Source: Planctomycetales bacterium | GTDB taxonomy: Bacteria; Planctomycetota; Planctomycetia; Isosphaerales; Isosphaeraceae | NCBI GenBank assembly: GCA_027451455.1 | Contig: DAIDJI010000009.1 | Coordinates: forward strand, 1-22,757 | Direction: 5' to 3' | Length of the DNA: 22,757 nucleotides | Part shown: piece by piece, positions 8,424-16,950 of the stretch | How positions within the stretch are numbered: position 1 is the stretch's first letter | Layout: every line of letters starts with the position of its first letter | Position numbers and translations under genes: made by a program | The notes under the pieces: generated by a model | What the model saw: the letters and a program-made list of their open reading frames with translations, nothing else | Told to the model about the DNA's origin: nothing | The model's database searches: none

Positions 8424-9398
8424 GTGTCTGCCCCTCACCTGGACCATTCGCCCGTCGTCTGTGCGGGCCTTGTGGTGGCCGATCACGTCTCAACACCGCT
8501 CGACCATCTTCCCCGGCCCGGAGAACTGGTCGCAGCCGACGACCTGGTCCTGAACATCGGCGGGGGCGCGGCAAACACGGCCGTCGACCTGGCAAGACTC
8601 GGCGTCCGATCGACGATCTGCGCCCGCGTGGGTGACGACTTCTTCGGCCGGTTCGCGACGGAGACGCTCCGATCCCGCGGGGTCGACGATTCCGGTCTGA
8701 AGGTCGATCCCTCCCGGCCGACGAGTCAGACGCTGATCGTCAACGTTCGGGGCGAGGACCGAAGGTTCATCCATGCTTACGGGGCCAATCGCGGGTTCGT
8801 GGCCGAGGACCTCGACGCCGTCCTGACCCGAAATCCTCGTGTGCTGCACATCGGCTATTTCCTGATCCTGCCCCACCTCGAAGCCGCTCCCCTCGCGGAT
8901 CGATTCCGACGGGCGCGGGCCAACGGCACGATCACGTTGCTCGACGTCGCCACGCCTGGACCCGGCGATCACATCGATCGGCTTCGCGTGGTTCTCCCCG
9001 AGACCGACATCTTCGTCCCCAACACCGACGAGGCGGCCCTGATCCTGGGCGAGACCGACCCGATCCGCCAGGCCCTCGCCTTCCGCGAGATGGGAGCGCG
9101 TCGCGTGGTGATCACGCTCGGCGAGCGAGGAGCGATTTCCCTCTCCGACGAGCTTCAGACGCGGGTCGGCGTCTATCCGACCACGTTTGTCGACGGATCG
9201 GGCGGCGGCGACGCCTTCAACGCCGGATATATTCTGGGCCTCCTGGAAGGCCGTAGCGAGCGCGAATGCTTGCAGCTCGCCAGTGCGATCGGGTCGAGTT
9301 GTGTCCGGGCCGTCGGCACGACAGACGGCGTCTTCACCCGCGACGAGGCCGACGCCTTCATCGGCTCGCACAAACTGGCGTTCGAGACCCTTGGCTGA
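8424..9398 (+). CDS. PfkB-family carbohydrate kinase (ribokinase-like)
   Basis: 324 aa cytoplasmic kinase that phosphorylates a sugar or nucleoside with ATP. Signature parts are the N-terminal beta strand VVCAGLVVADH, the substrate-site GGGAANTAVDLARLG, VGDDFFG, the ligand region PNTDEAALI, TLGERGA, and the PfkB signature 2 with catalytic D263 in DGSGGGDAFNAGYI. The exact sugar cannot be told. I prefer the GTG at 8424 because GGAG lies 10 nt upstream (8410-8413); an in-frame GTG at 8397 would add nine residues and lacks a binding site. It converges with the archease gene. Confidence 0.88.
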   Translation: MSAPHLDHSPVVCAGLVVADHVSTPLDHLPRPGELVAADDLVLNIGGGAANTAVDLARLGVRSTICARVGDDFFGRFATETLRSRGVDDSGLKVDPSRPTSQTLIVNVRGEDRRFIHAYGANRGFVAEDLDAVLTRNPRVLHIGYFLILPHLEAAPLADRFRRARANGTITLLDVATPGPGDHIDRLRVVLPETDIFVPNTDEAALILGETDPIRQALAFREMGARRVVITLGERGAISLSDELQTRVGVYPTTFVDGSGGGDAFNAGYILGLLEGRSERECLQLASAIGSSCVRAVGTTDGVFTRDEADAFIGSHKLAFETLG

Positions 9399-9422
9399 AC
9401 CGGCCAGTCTCCTTCAGGAGCC

Positions 9423-9441
9423 GGCTCCAGGAGCGGGAGCC
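9423..9441. terminator. Small hairpin between convergent kinase and archease genes
   Basis: GGCTCC (9423-9428) pairs with GGAGCC (9436-9441) around a 7-nt loop in the 83-bp gap between convergent genes. Position suits a two-way terminator; there is no U tract. Confidence 0.25.
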
Positions 9442-9481
9442 CTCTCCTACAGGCGCCAGAGAACTCGTGCAGGCCAAACTC

Positions 9482-9910
9482 TCAAATATCGAGAATCACC
9501 TCGGCTCGCCATCCCTCATCGACGGGCTCGATCGAGACCCCGTGGTGAGTGGCGGCCTTGACCTCATGGTCGAGGATGTGCCGGTCGCGGTCGATGGGCT
9601 CGCCCTCGATGGTCGCTCGAAGACGTATCGAGTCCGCCTCCTGCTCGACCTGGACGCGGAATCGCCCGTACAGACAATGCCCGGTCTCGGATCGGAAGAT
9701 CAATTCGTTGAGCCAGTCGAGGAAAAGGTCGGGGAGCGTCTCCGCCTGAAGGACGACCTCCTGCGCGACTGCCGGACGGACCTGGTCGAGATTCGCCACG
9801 ATGATCTCGAAGAGCCCGACCCCCGCGGCTTCGAACAAATCGGAAAGGTCGGTCCCGAAAACGCGCAGGCCCAGGTCGGCGGTGTGCTCGAACGTCTCTG
9901 CGCGGCCCAT
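9482..9910 (-). CDS. Archease (activator of the RNA ligase RtcB)
   Basis: 142 aa, the normal archease length. Archease binds metal and speeds guanylylation and turnover of the tRNA/RNA ligase RtcB. Family hallmarks seen are EHTADLGLRVFG at the N-terminus with the conserved Asp, DLFEAAGVGLFEI, FLDWLNELIF, then DHEVKAATHHGVSI and the final WRAEVILDI. GAGGGAG and AAGG lie ahead of the ATG. No rtcB gene is in the window, so its partner must be elsewhere if present. The gene is divergent from bcp with a 129-bp gap. Confidence 0.9.
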   Translation of the reverse strand: MGRAETFEHTADLGLRVFGTDLSDLFEAAGVGLFEIIVANLDQVRPAVAQEVVLQAETLPDLFLDWLNELIFRSETGHCLYGRFRVQVEQEADSIRLRATIEGEPIDRDRHILDHEVKAATHHGVSIEPVDEGWRAEVILDI

Positions 9911-10039
9911 CTTGCCTTGCTCCCTCTCCGACCGATCCTCGTGAGCCCTTGCCGCCTCTCGGTCGGCGGCTAAACTCTCTCCGATTCGATCCGATCGTCC
10001 CAGGACCCCAGAAGTTCGCCCAAACCGGGAGCGCGACCC

Positions 10040-10504
<465 letters not shown>

Positions 10505-10518
10505 GCGGTCGGTCCGGA

Positions 10519-10544
10519 CCTCGGCCGTCAGACGGCGGCCGAGG
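10519..10544. terminator. Shared hairpin between bcp and the sigma-like gene
   Basis: A perfect 9-bp stem, CCTCGGCCG (10519-10527) with CGGCCGAGG (10536-10544), and an 8-nt loop. It starts 15 bp after the bcp stop, and its loop holds the stop codon of the convergent gene. This suits a bidirectional terminator; there is no clear U tract. Confidence 0.5.
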
Positions 10545-11220
10545 ACGGCAGACCAAAAGCCAGTTCCTCGCGACGCTCGATGAGGTGGTGTTCGAGCTTG
10601 CGAAGGGCCTTGTACTTCTCGTCACTCACACGAGCGAGGGTCATGCTCAGCTCTGTTCCAATTTCGGGGACCGACCACCCTCGCATCCAGAGCTCGATGA
10701 TCCGGTCCTGCCGGGGGCTCAACACCGCCCGACGGGCCGCCTCAAGGATTTCGCCGAGTTCCAGCCGTTCGCGATCACGGGTCGCGACGTCCGTGATCGG
10801 GCCCGAAGCCTCCAGCGGCTGGAACCGTCGAGATCGCTGGACCCGCTTGCGCACCATGTCGATTGCACGAACCAGTTCCCGCCGCTCGGGCGTGTCGTCG
10901 GCCAGTACCCGGGCCAGGTCGAGCTGCCCTTCGCGAGCCTTGGTCAGCAGGCGGCAGCAAACTTCCTGGGTGCAATCGTCCCAGAGCCGGGGATCGAGCC
11001 GGGCATTCCGCCAGCAGACCGTGCAATAGCGCTGGATATCGCGCACCAGGTCCGTCTCGGAAGCCTGAGCCGTCAGCGCCGCAAGACCCACCACCAGCGC
11101 CACCGCGGTCGGAGCCATCCTGCGGCCCCGGGCCGCCGACACCATCCGACCCGCCGACTCCGCATCCTCTCGCATCGGCTTGGAAACCTCGGTCTTCATG
11201 AATGCTTTTTCTCGCATCAT
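10528..11220 (-). CDS. Sigma-70-family (ECF-like) RNA polymerase sigma factor, Cys-rich
   Basis: About 230 aa. A region-2-like helical part lies at about 56-100 (LVRDIQRY, then LWDDCTQEVCCRLL, equivalent to the D-x-TQEVF helix of ECF factors). A region-4 helix-turn-helix lies at about 167-212 (LSPRQDRIIELWMRGWSVPEIGTEL, ending KALRKLEHHL). It should direct RNA polymerase to a special promoter set. Odd points: five Cys in region 2 (C66, C69, C83, C88, C89), and a hydrophobic stretch MAPTAVALVVGLAALTAQA just before it. The start is unclear: tandem ATGs at 11215-11220 are used here; ATGs at 11199, 11175, 11145 or 11118 are alternatives. An upstream extension to 11343 would enter the membrane-protein gene and is unlikely. 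No anti-sigma gene is adjacent. Confidence 0.7.
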   Translation of the reverse strand: MMREKAFMKTEVSKPMREDAESAGRMVSAARGRRMAPTAVALVVGLAALTAQASETDLVRDIQRYCTVCWRNARLDPRLWDDCTQEVCCRLLTKAREGQLDLARVLADDTPERRELVRAIDMVRKRVQRSRRFQPLEASGPITDVATRDRERLELGEILEAARRAVLSPRQDRIIELWMRGWSVPEIGTELSMTLARVSDEKYKALRKLEHHLIERREELAFGLPSSAAV

Positions 11221-11308
11221 GCAGGCATCCCGGATCCCCACGAACCGGGACTCACCCTTTTGAAAAGGACGAGTGGCGATTGCAATTTCGCCGCGATGAC
11301 CCCGTTGA

Positions 11309-12835
11309 TTATAGACAAACTTCACCCGACGGAGTAGGGCCATCGGTCGGGGGAGTCGGTTCCGGGACGTTCAGCTCGCACCCGGCCAGCCACTTCAGCA
11401 GCAACCCGATCGCTACAACCTGTGCGATGGCCAGGGGTAGCATCTGCACGAACCGGGCGCGGGGCGGGAGGCTCGCGACCCAGGTCGGAAAGGCGATTGA
11501 GAACAGGTTGCGGGCGAAGCCTTCGACATAAGGCGACTTTCCCTGGACCCAGAGCGGCCAGACGGCATCTCGAAGCGGTTGGGCCAGGGGATAGAACCGG
11601 ATCTCGTGGGGAATCCGTCCGCCGGCGCCCTGGAAGAGGAACATCTCAAGGCCACCGGCGACGGCGAGTCCGCCGGCGATGATGGCCGCGAACGTCACCC
11701 ATCGACCGCGGCCCGCGACGAGCGCCGCCACCGGAATCATGGCGAAGGGAATCAGCGGAACCAGGAGCCGGGGGCCCGTCGACCAGCCCCCCGTCCACTC
11801 GGGATAGCTCAGATTCACCAGCATTACGGTAGTGCAGATGAGGATCGATGAAATCGTCAGCGCCCAGCATCTTCGGATCGTCAGGACGATCCAGCCGGGT
11901 AGGGCCAGGATAAGGATCGGGGCGAACACGAAAAGGCCGCGGTAGGGACTCACGAGTAATCGCTGCAGCTTCCACGACTTCGGTTCTTCGAGGCCGAGCG
12001 GGTTGCTCTTCGTGTGGACGTGCGAGAAGGTCACGTGGTGGAAATAGCCCATGTCCCAGGGCGAGCCGAAGGCCAGCATGTTGTACTTGAGCAGCGCGAG
12101 TGTCGGCACCAATGCCCCGACCGCGAAGGCGACCAGCCCTGCCGGCGATTGACGACGCCCGAGGACCTCTGCGAGAAGAAAGAATCCCAGAATGGCCGAG
12201 ACCGGGCCGACCTGAATCTCGATCACCGCCGCGGAAGCCGCCAGAAAGCCCGAGGCCGCCAGCCTCGCCATCCCCCATCCGAACCGGGGCGACCGCCTCC
12301 AGATGAGCAGAAACGAGGCCAGTAACGCGAAGGCCGTGGCCTGGTGGCCATAGGCGAGCGTCGCGTAGACATAGGCCGGCGTCGACAGCCCATACGCCAG
12401 GCCGACCATCGCGGCGATCGCCGGACGACAACCAAGCTGACGAGCCAGCGAAACCAGCAGGACGGCCGTCGCCGCGGAGAGCAGGCCGGATGTCGCGAGG
12501 GTTACCCAGTAATCGGCGGGCCAGTGGACATAATCGTCGGCCCGCGAGTTGAGCGGATGCGCGGGGAAGCCAAAAACGCCCCGGGCGACCCCGTAGGGCA
12601 CGGCCGCAAGAAGGGCATAGCCGGGAAGCTTGTCGGAATAGTACCGGCCCTGATACTGCGCAAGGTCGAGCGTGTGCTGGTGCAACCCCGTGAGCTCGAC
12701 GGTCCCGCGATCGACCATCGAGTAGGTGAGCATCAGGCGGCTGGAGATGTTCCAGTCACGCGTCTGCCAGAAATAGGCGTAGCTTCCCATCAGAATCAGG
12801 AAGACGCCAAGCGACGCCGGATCGATCCGCTTCAA
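11309..12835 (-). CDS. Polytopic membrane protein, GT39/GT-C glycosyltransferase-like
   Basis: 508 aa with about ten hydrophobic segments. A short N-terminus leads into the first membrane helix (SLGVFLILMGSYAYF), then an extracytoplasmic loop with SSRLMLTYSMVDRGTVEL and YYSDKLPGYALLA, which recalls lipid-linked sugar transferases of the GT-C superfamily. I do not see a clear Asp-Glu catalytic pair, so the activity is uncertain. The start is a TTG at 12833-12835: AAGGAGG lies exactly 7 nt upstream (12843-12849) and the TTG overlaps the TGA of the preceding gene. In-frame codons further upstream would lie wholly inside that gene. The second gene of a two-gene operon. Confidence 0.75.
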   Translation of the reverse strand: MKRIDPASLGVFLILMGSYAYFWQTRDWNISSRLMLTYSMVDRGTVELTGLHQHTLDLAQYQGRYYSDKLPGYALLAAVPYGVARGVFGFPAHPLNSRADDYVHWPADYWVTLATSGLLSAATAVLLVSLARQLGCRPAIAAMVGLAYGLSTPAYVYATLAYGHQATAFALLASFLLIWRRSPRFGWGMARLAASGFLAASAAVIEIQVGPVSAILGFFLLAEVLGRRQSPAGLVAFAVGALVPTLALLKYNMLAFGSPWDMGYFHHVTFSHVHTKSNPLGLEEPKSWKLQRLLVSPYRGLFVFAPILILALPGWIVLTIRRCWALTISSILICTTVMLVNLSYPEWTGGWSTGPRLLVPLIPFAMIPVAALVAGRGRWVTFAAIIAGGLAVAGGLEMFLFQGAGGRIPHEIRFYPLAQPLRDAVWPLWVQGKSPYVEGFARNLFSIAFPTWVASLPPRARFVQMLPLAIAQVVAIGLLLKWLAGCELNVPEPTPPTDGPTPSGEVCL

Positions 12836-14193
12836 TCGATCACCTCCTTCCTTTTCCGACGCTCCAACAGACCCGCCAGGGCCAGCGCCCCGAGCAGGGC
12901 ATTGGGCGCCTGGATCGGCAGGAAATAGCGGTCCCATGCCAGCGGAAGATAGGCCGCGACGACCGCCCAGGCGATCGCAGCCCAGACCAGAAGCGCCCAG
13001 GCCGTCGGCGGATGGCCCTCCTGAATTTGCCGGCGCCCGATCCGACCCGCCCGAACCACTCCGAGGATCACGATCGGCCACCAGAAGACCGTCCCCCAGT
13101 CCTGCGAGGCATCGTAACGGACCTCCGAGTTGGATGCCGACGGTCCAAGCGGCCCGAATCGGCCGAAGCCCTGCACGGCGAAGACCGCCGCCTTTTCCGC
13201 CGGTCCCCGGACGACATCCCGATCAAACTTCTCCATCTTCCGCTGTTCCTCGGCCGTGCTCAGCCGGAACTGGACCATCCGGCGGAAGCGTGCCCAGGGC
13301 GGCTCCTGGGCCCTCGACACGAATTCGGGCTGGGTGATGGGTACGCGGGGACGGCAGGTGTACGTCGGGTTGAAGTACATCAGGGTCACGAGCATCGTCG
13401 CGACGGCCGCCACGCCCACGGCCACGATTCTCCTCCGCATCCGCCAACCTGATCCCGGCGCGATCATCAGGAGCCCGCTCCAGCTCGCAATGACCATCGG
13501 CCCGAGCAGGCCGTTGAGCTTGCAGTCGATCGCAAGCCCCGAGGCGATACCGGCCATCGCCATCCAAAGAATTCCCGACCGAAGGCCCCGATTGGTGCCA
13601 AGGCTCGACAGACCCACCAGGGCAAGCCCGAAGGATCCTATTGTGAACGCCTCGCACGGAACGTCCGACATCGCCCGATGTGCATGCAGGCGGTAGAGCG
13701 GGTCAGCGATCAGAAGCAGGCCGGCGAGGGCGGCCGTCCATCGTCCACCAATCGCCAGGCCGCAGCCGAAAATCGCCAGTACCCCGGCGACTCCAACCGC
13801 CAGGATCGGCAGGCGCGCGATGGTGAGCGCCTCGGGCGGGCCGAATCGCGTGTGGGCGTTCTGATACCAGAGAAACGCGTCGGAGCGACGCGGCCTTCGC
13901 AAATGGGCCGCGCGGAAGCTCGCACCGACCAGATACTTCGGGATCGGCTGGAGGTCGATCGCGAAAGGCTCGTCGAGCCAGGCCGGGTCGTTACGATCTC
14001 CGCCGAAAAAGAGGTCGGCGTAGTAGCACTGGGTGATATAGGCGTACTCATCGACGAACGGACCGTCCGTGAGCCCCCATCCGAAAACGATCAGAGCCGC
14101 CATCGCGACGACTCCAGCCAGCCGGACGGGGGAGGCTGAGGACTGCGAAAACTTTGACGCAGGAGCGTGTTGCCCGGGTGGCGTAAGCCTCAT
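12832..14193 (-). CDS. Polytopic membrane glycosyltransferase, GT39/ArnT-like
   Basis: 453 aa. The first membrane helix at about 24-41 is followed by GPFVDEYAYITQ with D48-E49, the acidic pair in the first outer loop that is the hallmark of GT-C enzymes (PMT/ArnT type) using polyprenyl-phosphate sugars. HRAMSDVPCEAF at about 160-175 is another family-like motif, and about ten further hydrophobic segments follow. It probably adds a sugar to a lipid or protein on the outer face of the cytoplasmic membrane; donor and acceptor are unknown. The Arg/Lys-rich end overlaps the start of the next gene, which suggests translational coupling. AAGG lies about 13 nt before the ATG. Confidence 0.78.
   Translation of the reverse strand: MRLTPPGQHAPASKFSQSSASPVRLAGVVAMAALIVFGWGLTDGPFVDEYAYITQCYYADLFFGGDRNDPAWLDEPFAIDLQPIPKYLVGASFRAAHLRRPRRSDAFLWYQNAHTRFGPPEALTIARLPILAVGVAGVLAIFGCGLAIGGRWTAALAGLLLIADPLYRLHAHRAMSDVPCEAFTIGSFGLALVGLSSLGTNRGLRSGILWMAMAGIASGLAIDCKLNGLLGPMVIASWSGLLMIAPGSGWRMRRRIVAVGVAAVATMLVTLMYFNPTYTCRPRVPITQPEFVSRAQEPPWARFRRMVQFRLSTAEEQRKMEKFDRDVVRGPAEKAAVFAVQGFGRFGPLGPSASNSEVRYDASQDWGTVFWWPIVILGVVRAGRIGRRQIQEGHPPTAWALLVWAAIAWAVVAAYLPLAWDRYFLPIQAPNALLGALALAGLLERRKRKEVID
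12843..12849 (-). promoter_or_regulatory. Strong Shine-Dalgarno deciding a TTG start
   Basis: AAGGAGG lies 7 nt before the TTG at 12835, within the last codons of the upstream gene. It is the strongest ribosome binding site in the window and fixes the start of the second membrane protein. Confidence 0.75.
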
Positions 14194-14687
14194 CTGCGAG
14201 AGAAGCCTTGAGTGGTTTATCGACTACGCCGCAAAGACTTAAAGTCACCCTCCGGAAATCGGCCGGAATCTTTGGCAGCGCTGGGATCGTCGGCTAAGTT
14301 TCGTTGACGGCCCTTTGCGGGGCGCGTCGGAGCGGTCGCCGGATTCGGACCAGTCGGGCAAGGCCAGTGGTCCCAGTCGGGCCGAGGATCGACCGCCAGG
14401 CTGGCGGATCCGATCCTGACGCCCGGGCTTCCGCGTCCCGGTAACGAGCACCGAACCATGAGCCAGCACCCCGAGCCTCCCGATGTGCATCGTCGCCTGG
14501 AGCCCCCAGTCCCGTCAACCACCCCGGCGTCCGCGGGCCGTCCCCGCGCCTCGGGGTCGCTGGGGGTCGAAGGCGATCCGAAGGCGTCGGCCGGACCGGT
14601 GTCCGGGTGCACGACCGCACACGCCCAACGGCGCGGACGGTCGGCGTCCCTGATGCGCGCAGCGGCGTGCGACCAAAGGAGATTTTT
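14194..14687. other. Divergent intergenic region
   Basis: 494 bp between the membrane-protein operon and the lipoprotein gene. I see no credible gene. Two palindromes stand out: GACTTAAAGTC (14236-14246), 43 bp before the minus-strand gene, and CCGCCAG-G-CTGGCGG (14393-14407), flanked by GGATC/GATCC. Either could be an operator or a hairpin. Reading frames that stay open across this part are GC-rich shadows. Confidence 0.4.
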
Positions 14688-16355
14688 ATGAGCATCCATT
14701 GGAAATGGTTGAGAGCCGTTCGAGCCCCGCGCGGTACGCCGGGGAATGCCCGGGTACGCCGCCTTCTCGTGCTCGGGTTGATCGCCGCGATCGCGATCCT
14801 TGAGACCGGGTGCCAGTCGGGCGCGGGATGCGGCAGTTGCCGGTCGTGCGGCTGGTTTCAGCGGACGCGGTCCCGGATCTTCAATCGTCCCTCGCGGGCG
14901 TATGAGTCTCCTGTGATCGGTGACTCCGCCGTGGAGATCTCGGGCCCCGCGACCGTGGTCTCGCCCTCGACGACCGGCGGTCCGCTGAGTGCTCCTGTTG
15001 GTGGCGGCTCCATCCCCTCGACGGTCGTTCCGCCCGCCGGTGGCTCGCCGCCGATCGATCTCGAGCCCGCCCCAACGGCCCGCCCTGGCACGAGTTCGAC
15101 CTCGGGCTCGGGTGCCGGTCGCACCAGCTACCTCGGGCGGCCCTCGACAACCCGGACGGCCGTCCGCATCGACTCGGGCCTCACGCCCGATCGGGCTTCG
15201 CTCCACCGCTCGAAGCCCGGGCCCTCGTCCGACGGCCCGCCCTCGCCGGCTGAGGCCGACGAAGACAACCCTCTGGATCACCTCCCGCCGCTGGATCTCC
15301 CCGGCGAGGTGACGAAGTCGGCGGACAACCCTCCGGCCACGCGGCCGGAGGGGAAGTCCTCGGTATCAACCGTCGAAGGTGGAGAGGCCCGGTCAGCCGT
15401 CGACCGGCCCGAGAACGGTGTCCGCCTCCTCGCCACCGAGGCGGTCTCCGACCCCGAGCCAGCGCCGGCTCCAGCTCCAGGGGGCAGGAACGGAATGGCC
15501 CGCTTCACCTCGGTCGCCCCGAAGCTCGCCGGAGGAAGCGTCCCGACGTCCGAGGGGCTCGCCTGGCTCGCCGAGAAGGGGTATCGGACCGTCCTCGATC
15601 TCCGACCCTCAACTGAGGTCTCGGCCACCTTCCTCGCCGAGGTCGCCTCGCGCGGCCTGCGGTATCTCGCCATGCCCGTCGATCTCGACCGGATCGACGC
15701 CGACCGCCTCGGTCGCTTCCAGTTCGAACTGGCCGCGCCCGAGGCTCGTCCGCTCTATTTCTTCGATACCGACGGCTCCCGGGCCGGGGCGCTCTGGTAT
15801 ATCCGCCGGGTCTCCGTCGATCACGTCGACCCGCAAATCGCCCGTCGCGAGGCCGAGGAAATCGGCCTCAGAACCCCGGCCGCCTGGAACGCTGTAACCG
15901 CCTTGCTCGACTCGATCCAGACCGAGCAAGCCCATCCGGCCCGTACGGCGGCTGACGTTCCGCCCACGACGCCTCCCGCTTCGGCCGTCGCCCCCGAACT
16001 CAGCAAGAAGCCCGCCCACCCCGACGCCGAGGGAGCCAGTGCCAGCAAGGTTCCCTCGCCGCCCGTGCTCACCTCCGCATCCTCCGTCGAGTCGTCTGGA
16101 TCGATCTACCCTCCGCTCCTGCCGCCGTCGTACACCTACAACAATCCCCCACCAATCGGTACGCCCCTCCCGGCCCTTCCCGCGACGAGCCGGCCCACCT
16201 GGCGCCCCATCGCGGCGATGCTCCTGACCGGTCTCAGCCTTCCGCTCGTCTACTGGTCTCGCTCGGTTTTCCCCGAGGCGATCGCCCGGGTCCGGGCCAG
16301 TCTGCCGGCACCGGGGCCTCGATCGAAATCTCTTCCGCCCGGGTCGGGTGCGTGA
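14688..16355 (+). CDS. Lipoprotein with an inactive phosphatase-like domain and a C-terminal membrane helix
   Basis: 555 aa. The N-terminus (basic, then LLVLGLIAAIAILETGC) resembles a lipoprotein signal with C42 as lipidated Cys, although Glu at -3 is atypical. Three more Cys follow (C48, C51, C54). A long low-complexity Pro/Ser/Thr-rich stretch (about 60-265) leads to a dual-specificity/BLH-type phosphatase fold at about 270-410 (GGSVPTSEGLAWLAEKG, TVLDLRPSTE). Where active enzymes have the Cys-x-x-Gly-x-Arg loop, this protein has DTDGSR (360-365): Gly and Arg are kept, the catalytic Cys is Asp. A hydrophobic helix lies at about 505-525. The start is chosen for AAAGGAG 6 nt upstream; frames extending to 14607 lack one. 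The 3' end overlaps the opposite rlu gene by 122 bp. Confidence 0.72.
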   Translation: MSIHWKWLRAVRAPRGTPGNARVRRLLVLGLIAAIAILETGCQSGAGCGSCRSCGWFQRTRSRIFNRPSRAYESPVIGDSAVEISGPATVVSPSTTGGPLSAPVGGGSIPSTVVPPAGGSPPIDLEPAPTARPGTSSTSGSGAGRTSYLGRPSTTRTAVRIDSGLTPDRASLHRSKPGPSSDGPPSPAEADEDNPLDHLPPLDLPGEVTKSADNPPATRPEGKSSVSTVEGGEARSAVDRPENGVRLLATEAVSDPEPAPAPAPGGRNGMARFTSVAPKLAGGSVPTSEGLAWLAEKGYRTVLDLRPSTEVSATFLAEVASRGLRYLAMPVDLDRIDADRLGRFQFELAAPEARPLYFFDTDGSRAGALWYIRRVSVDHVDPQIARREAEEIGLRTPAAWNAVTALLDSIQTEQAHPARTAADVPPTTPPASAVAPELSKKPAHPDAEGASASKVPSPPVLTSASSVESSGSIYPPLLPPSYTYNNPPPIGTPLPALPATSRPTWRPIAAMLLTGLSLPLVYWSRSVFPEAIARVRASLPAPGPRSKSLPPGSGA

Positions 16356-16950
16356 ACCGAAGCGACCGCGCATGCAAGGCGATCCGATGACCGCCATCCG
16401 ACGCCTTCACTCGTTTGCCCGCCCCATACTTCAGGTCGCCCAGGATCGGCAACCCCCGACTTGCGAGCTGAACCCGTAGTTGATGACTCCGCCCCGTCGC
16501 TGGTCTCAACTCGATCCAGGTCGTCCCACCGCCTCGCCCAAGCACCCGGAAATCGACCCGGGCTTCGCGTCCTTCGCCCTCCACCGCCCTCGAAGTATTC
16601 GACCCTCGATCCTTCACCAGTCGATCCGTCCACGTCCCCTCGTCCGCCGCCAGACTCCCCTCCACGATCGCCCAGTAGATCTTCTCAATGGTCCCCTCGC
16701 GGAACTGCGCAGAGAGTCGTGAGGCCGCCTTGCTGGTTCGAGCCAGCAGGACCACCCCTGACGTCGGCCGATCGAGCCGATGCACCAGCCCCACGTAGAC
16801 GTTACCGGGCTTCCGATAGCGATGCCGGATCTCGTCAGCAGCGATCACGACCAGCGGCACCGCACCCGATTCATCGGCCTGAGACGGCATCCCCGCCGGC
16901 TTGTTCACCGCCAGGCAATGGTTATCCTCGTAGAGGACTTCCAGGCTCAT
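16234..16950 (-). CDS. RluA-family RNA pseudouridine synthase
   Basis: 238 aa. Converts uridine to pseudouridine in rRNA or tRNA. The N-terminal VLYEDNHCLAVNKPAGM and the motif HRLDRPTSGV with catalytic D60 define the RluA/RluC/RluD family, and RPATGRSHQLRVQLA, GDLKYG and LHARSLRF complete the core. There is no S4 domain, so it resembles the short RluA/TruC-type proteins; the target cannot be assigned. The ATG overlaps the truD stop by ATGA, so the two are translationally coupled. The last ~40 residues are Pro/Arg-rich and lie opposite the 3' end of the lipoprotein gene. Confidence 0.9.
   Translation of the reverse strand: MSLEVLYEDNHCLAVNKPAGMPSQADESGAVPLVVIAADEIRHRYRKPGNVYVGLVHRLDRPTSGVVLLARTSKAASRLSAQFREGTIEKIYWAIVEGSLAADEGTWTDRLVKDRGSNTSRAVEGEGREARVDFRVLGRGGGTTWIELRPATGRSHQLRVQLASRGLPILGDLKYGAGKRVKASDGGHRIALHARSLRFTHPTRAEEISIEAPVPADWPGPGRSPRGKPSETSRRAEG

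Noticed and set aside
6136..8595. An 819-codon open frame on the minus strand opposite ftsH
   Set aside because: It mirrors ftsH codon usage in a GC-rich genome, has no family motif, and ftsH is certain.
12836..13081. N-terminal extension of the second membrane-protein gene
   Set aside because: It lies within the upstream gene, is Gly/Arg-rich with no membrane character, and the TTG at 12835 has a perfect Shine-Dalgarno.
14217..15281. A 354-codon minus-strand frame over the lipoprotein gene start and the intergenic region
   Set aside because: Composition is Arg/Gly/Pro shadow, and it lies opposite a gene with a strong ribosome binding site.
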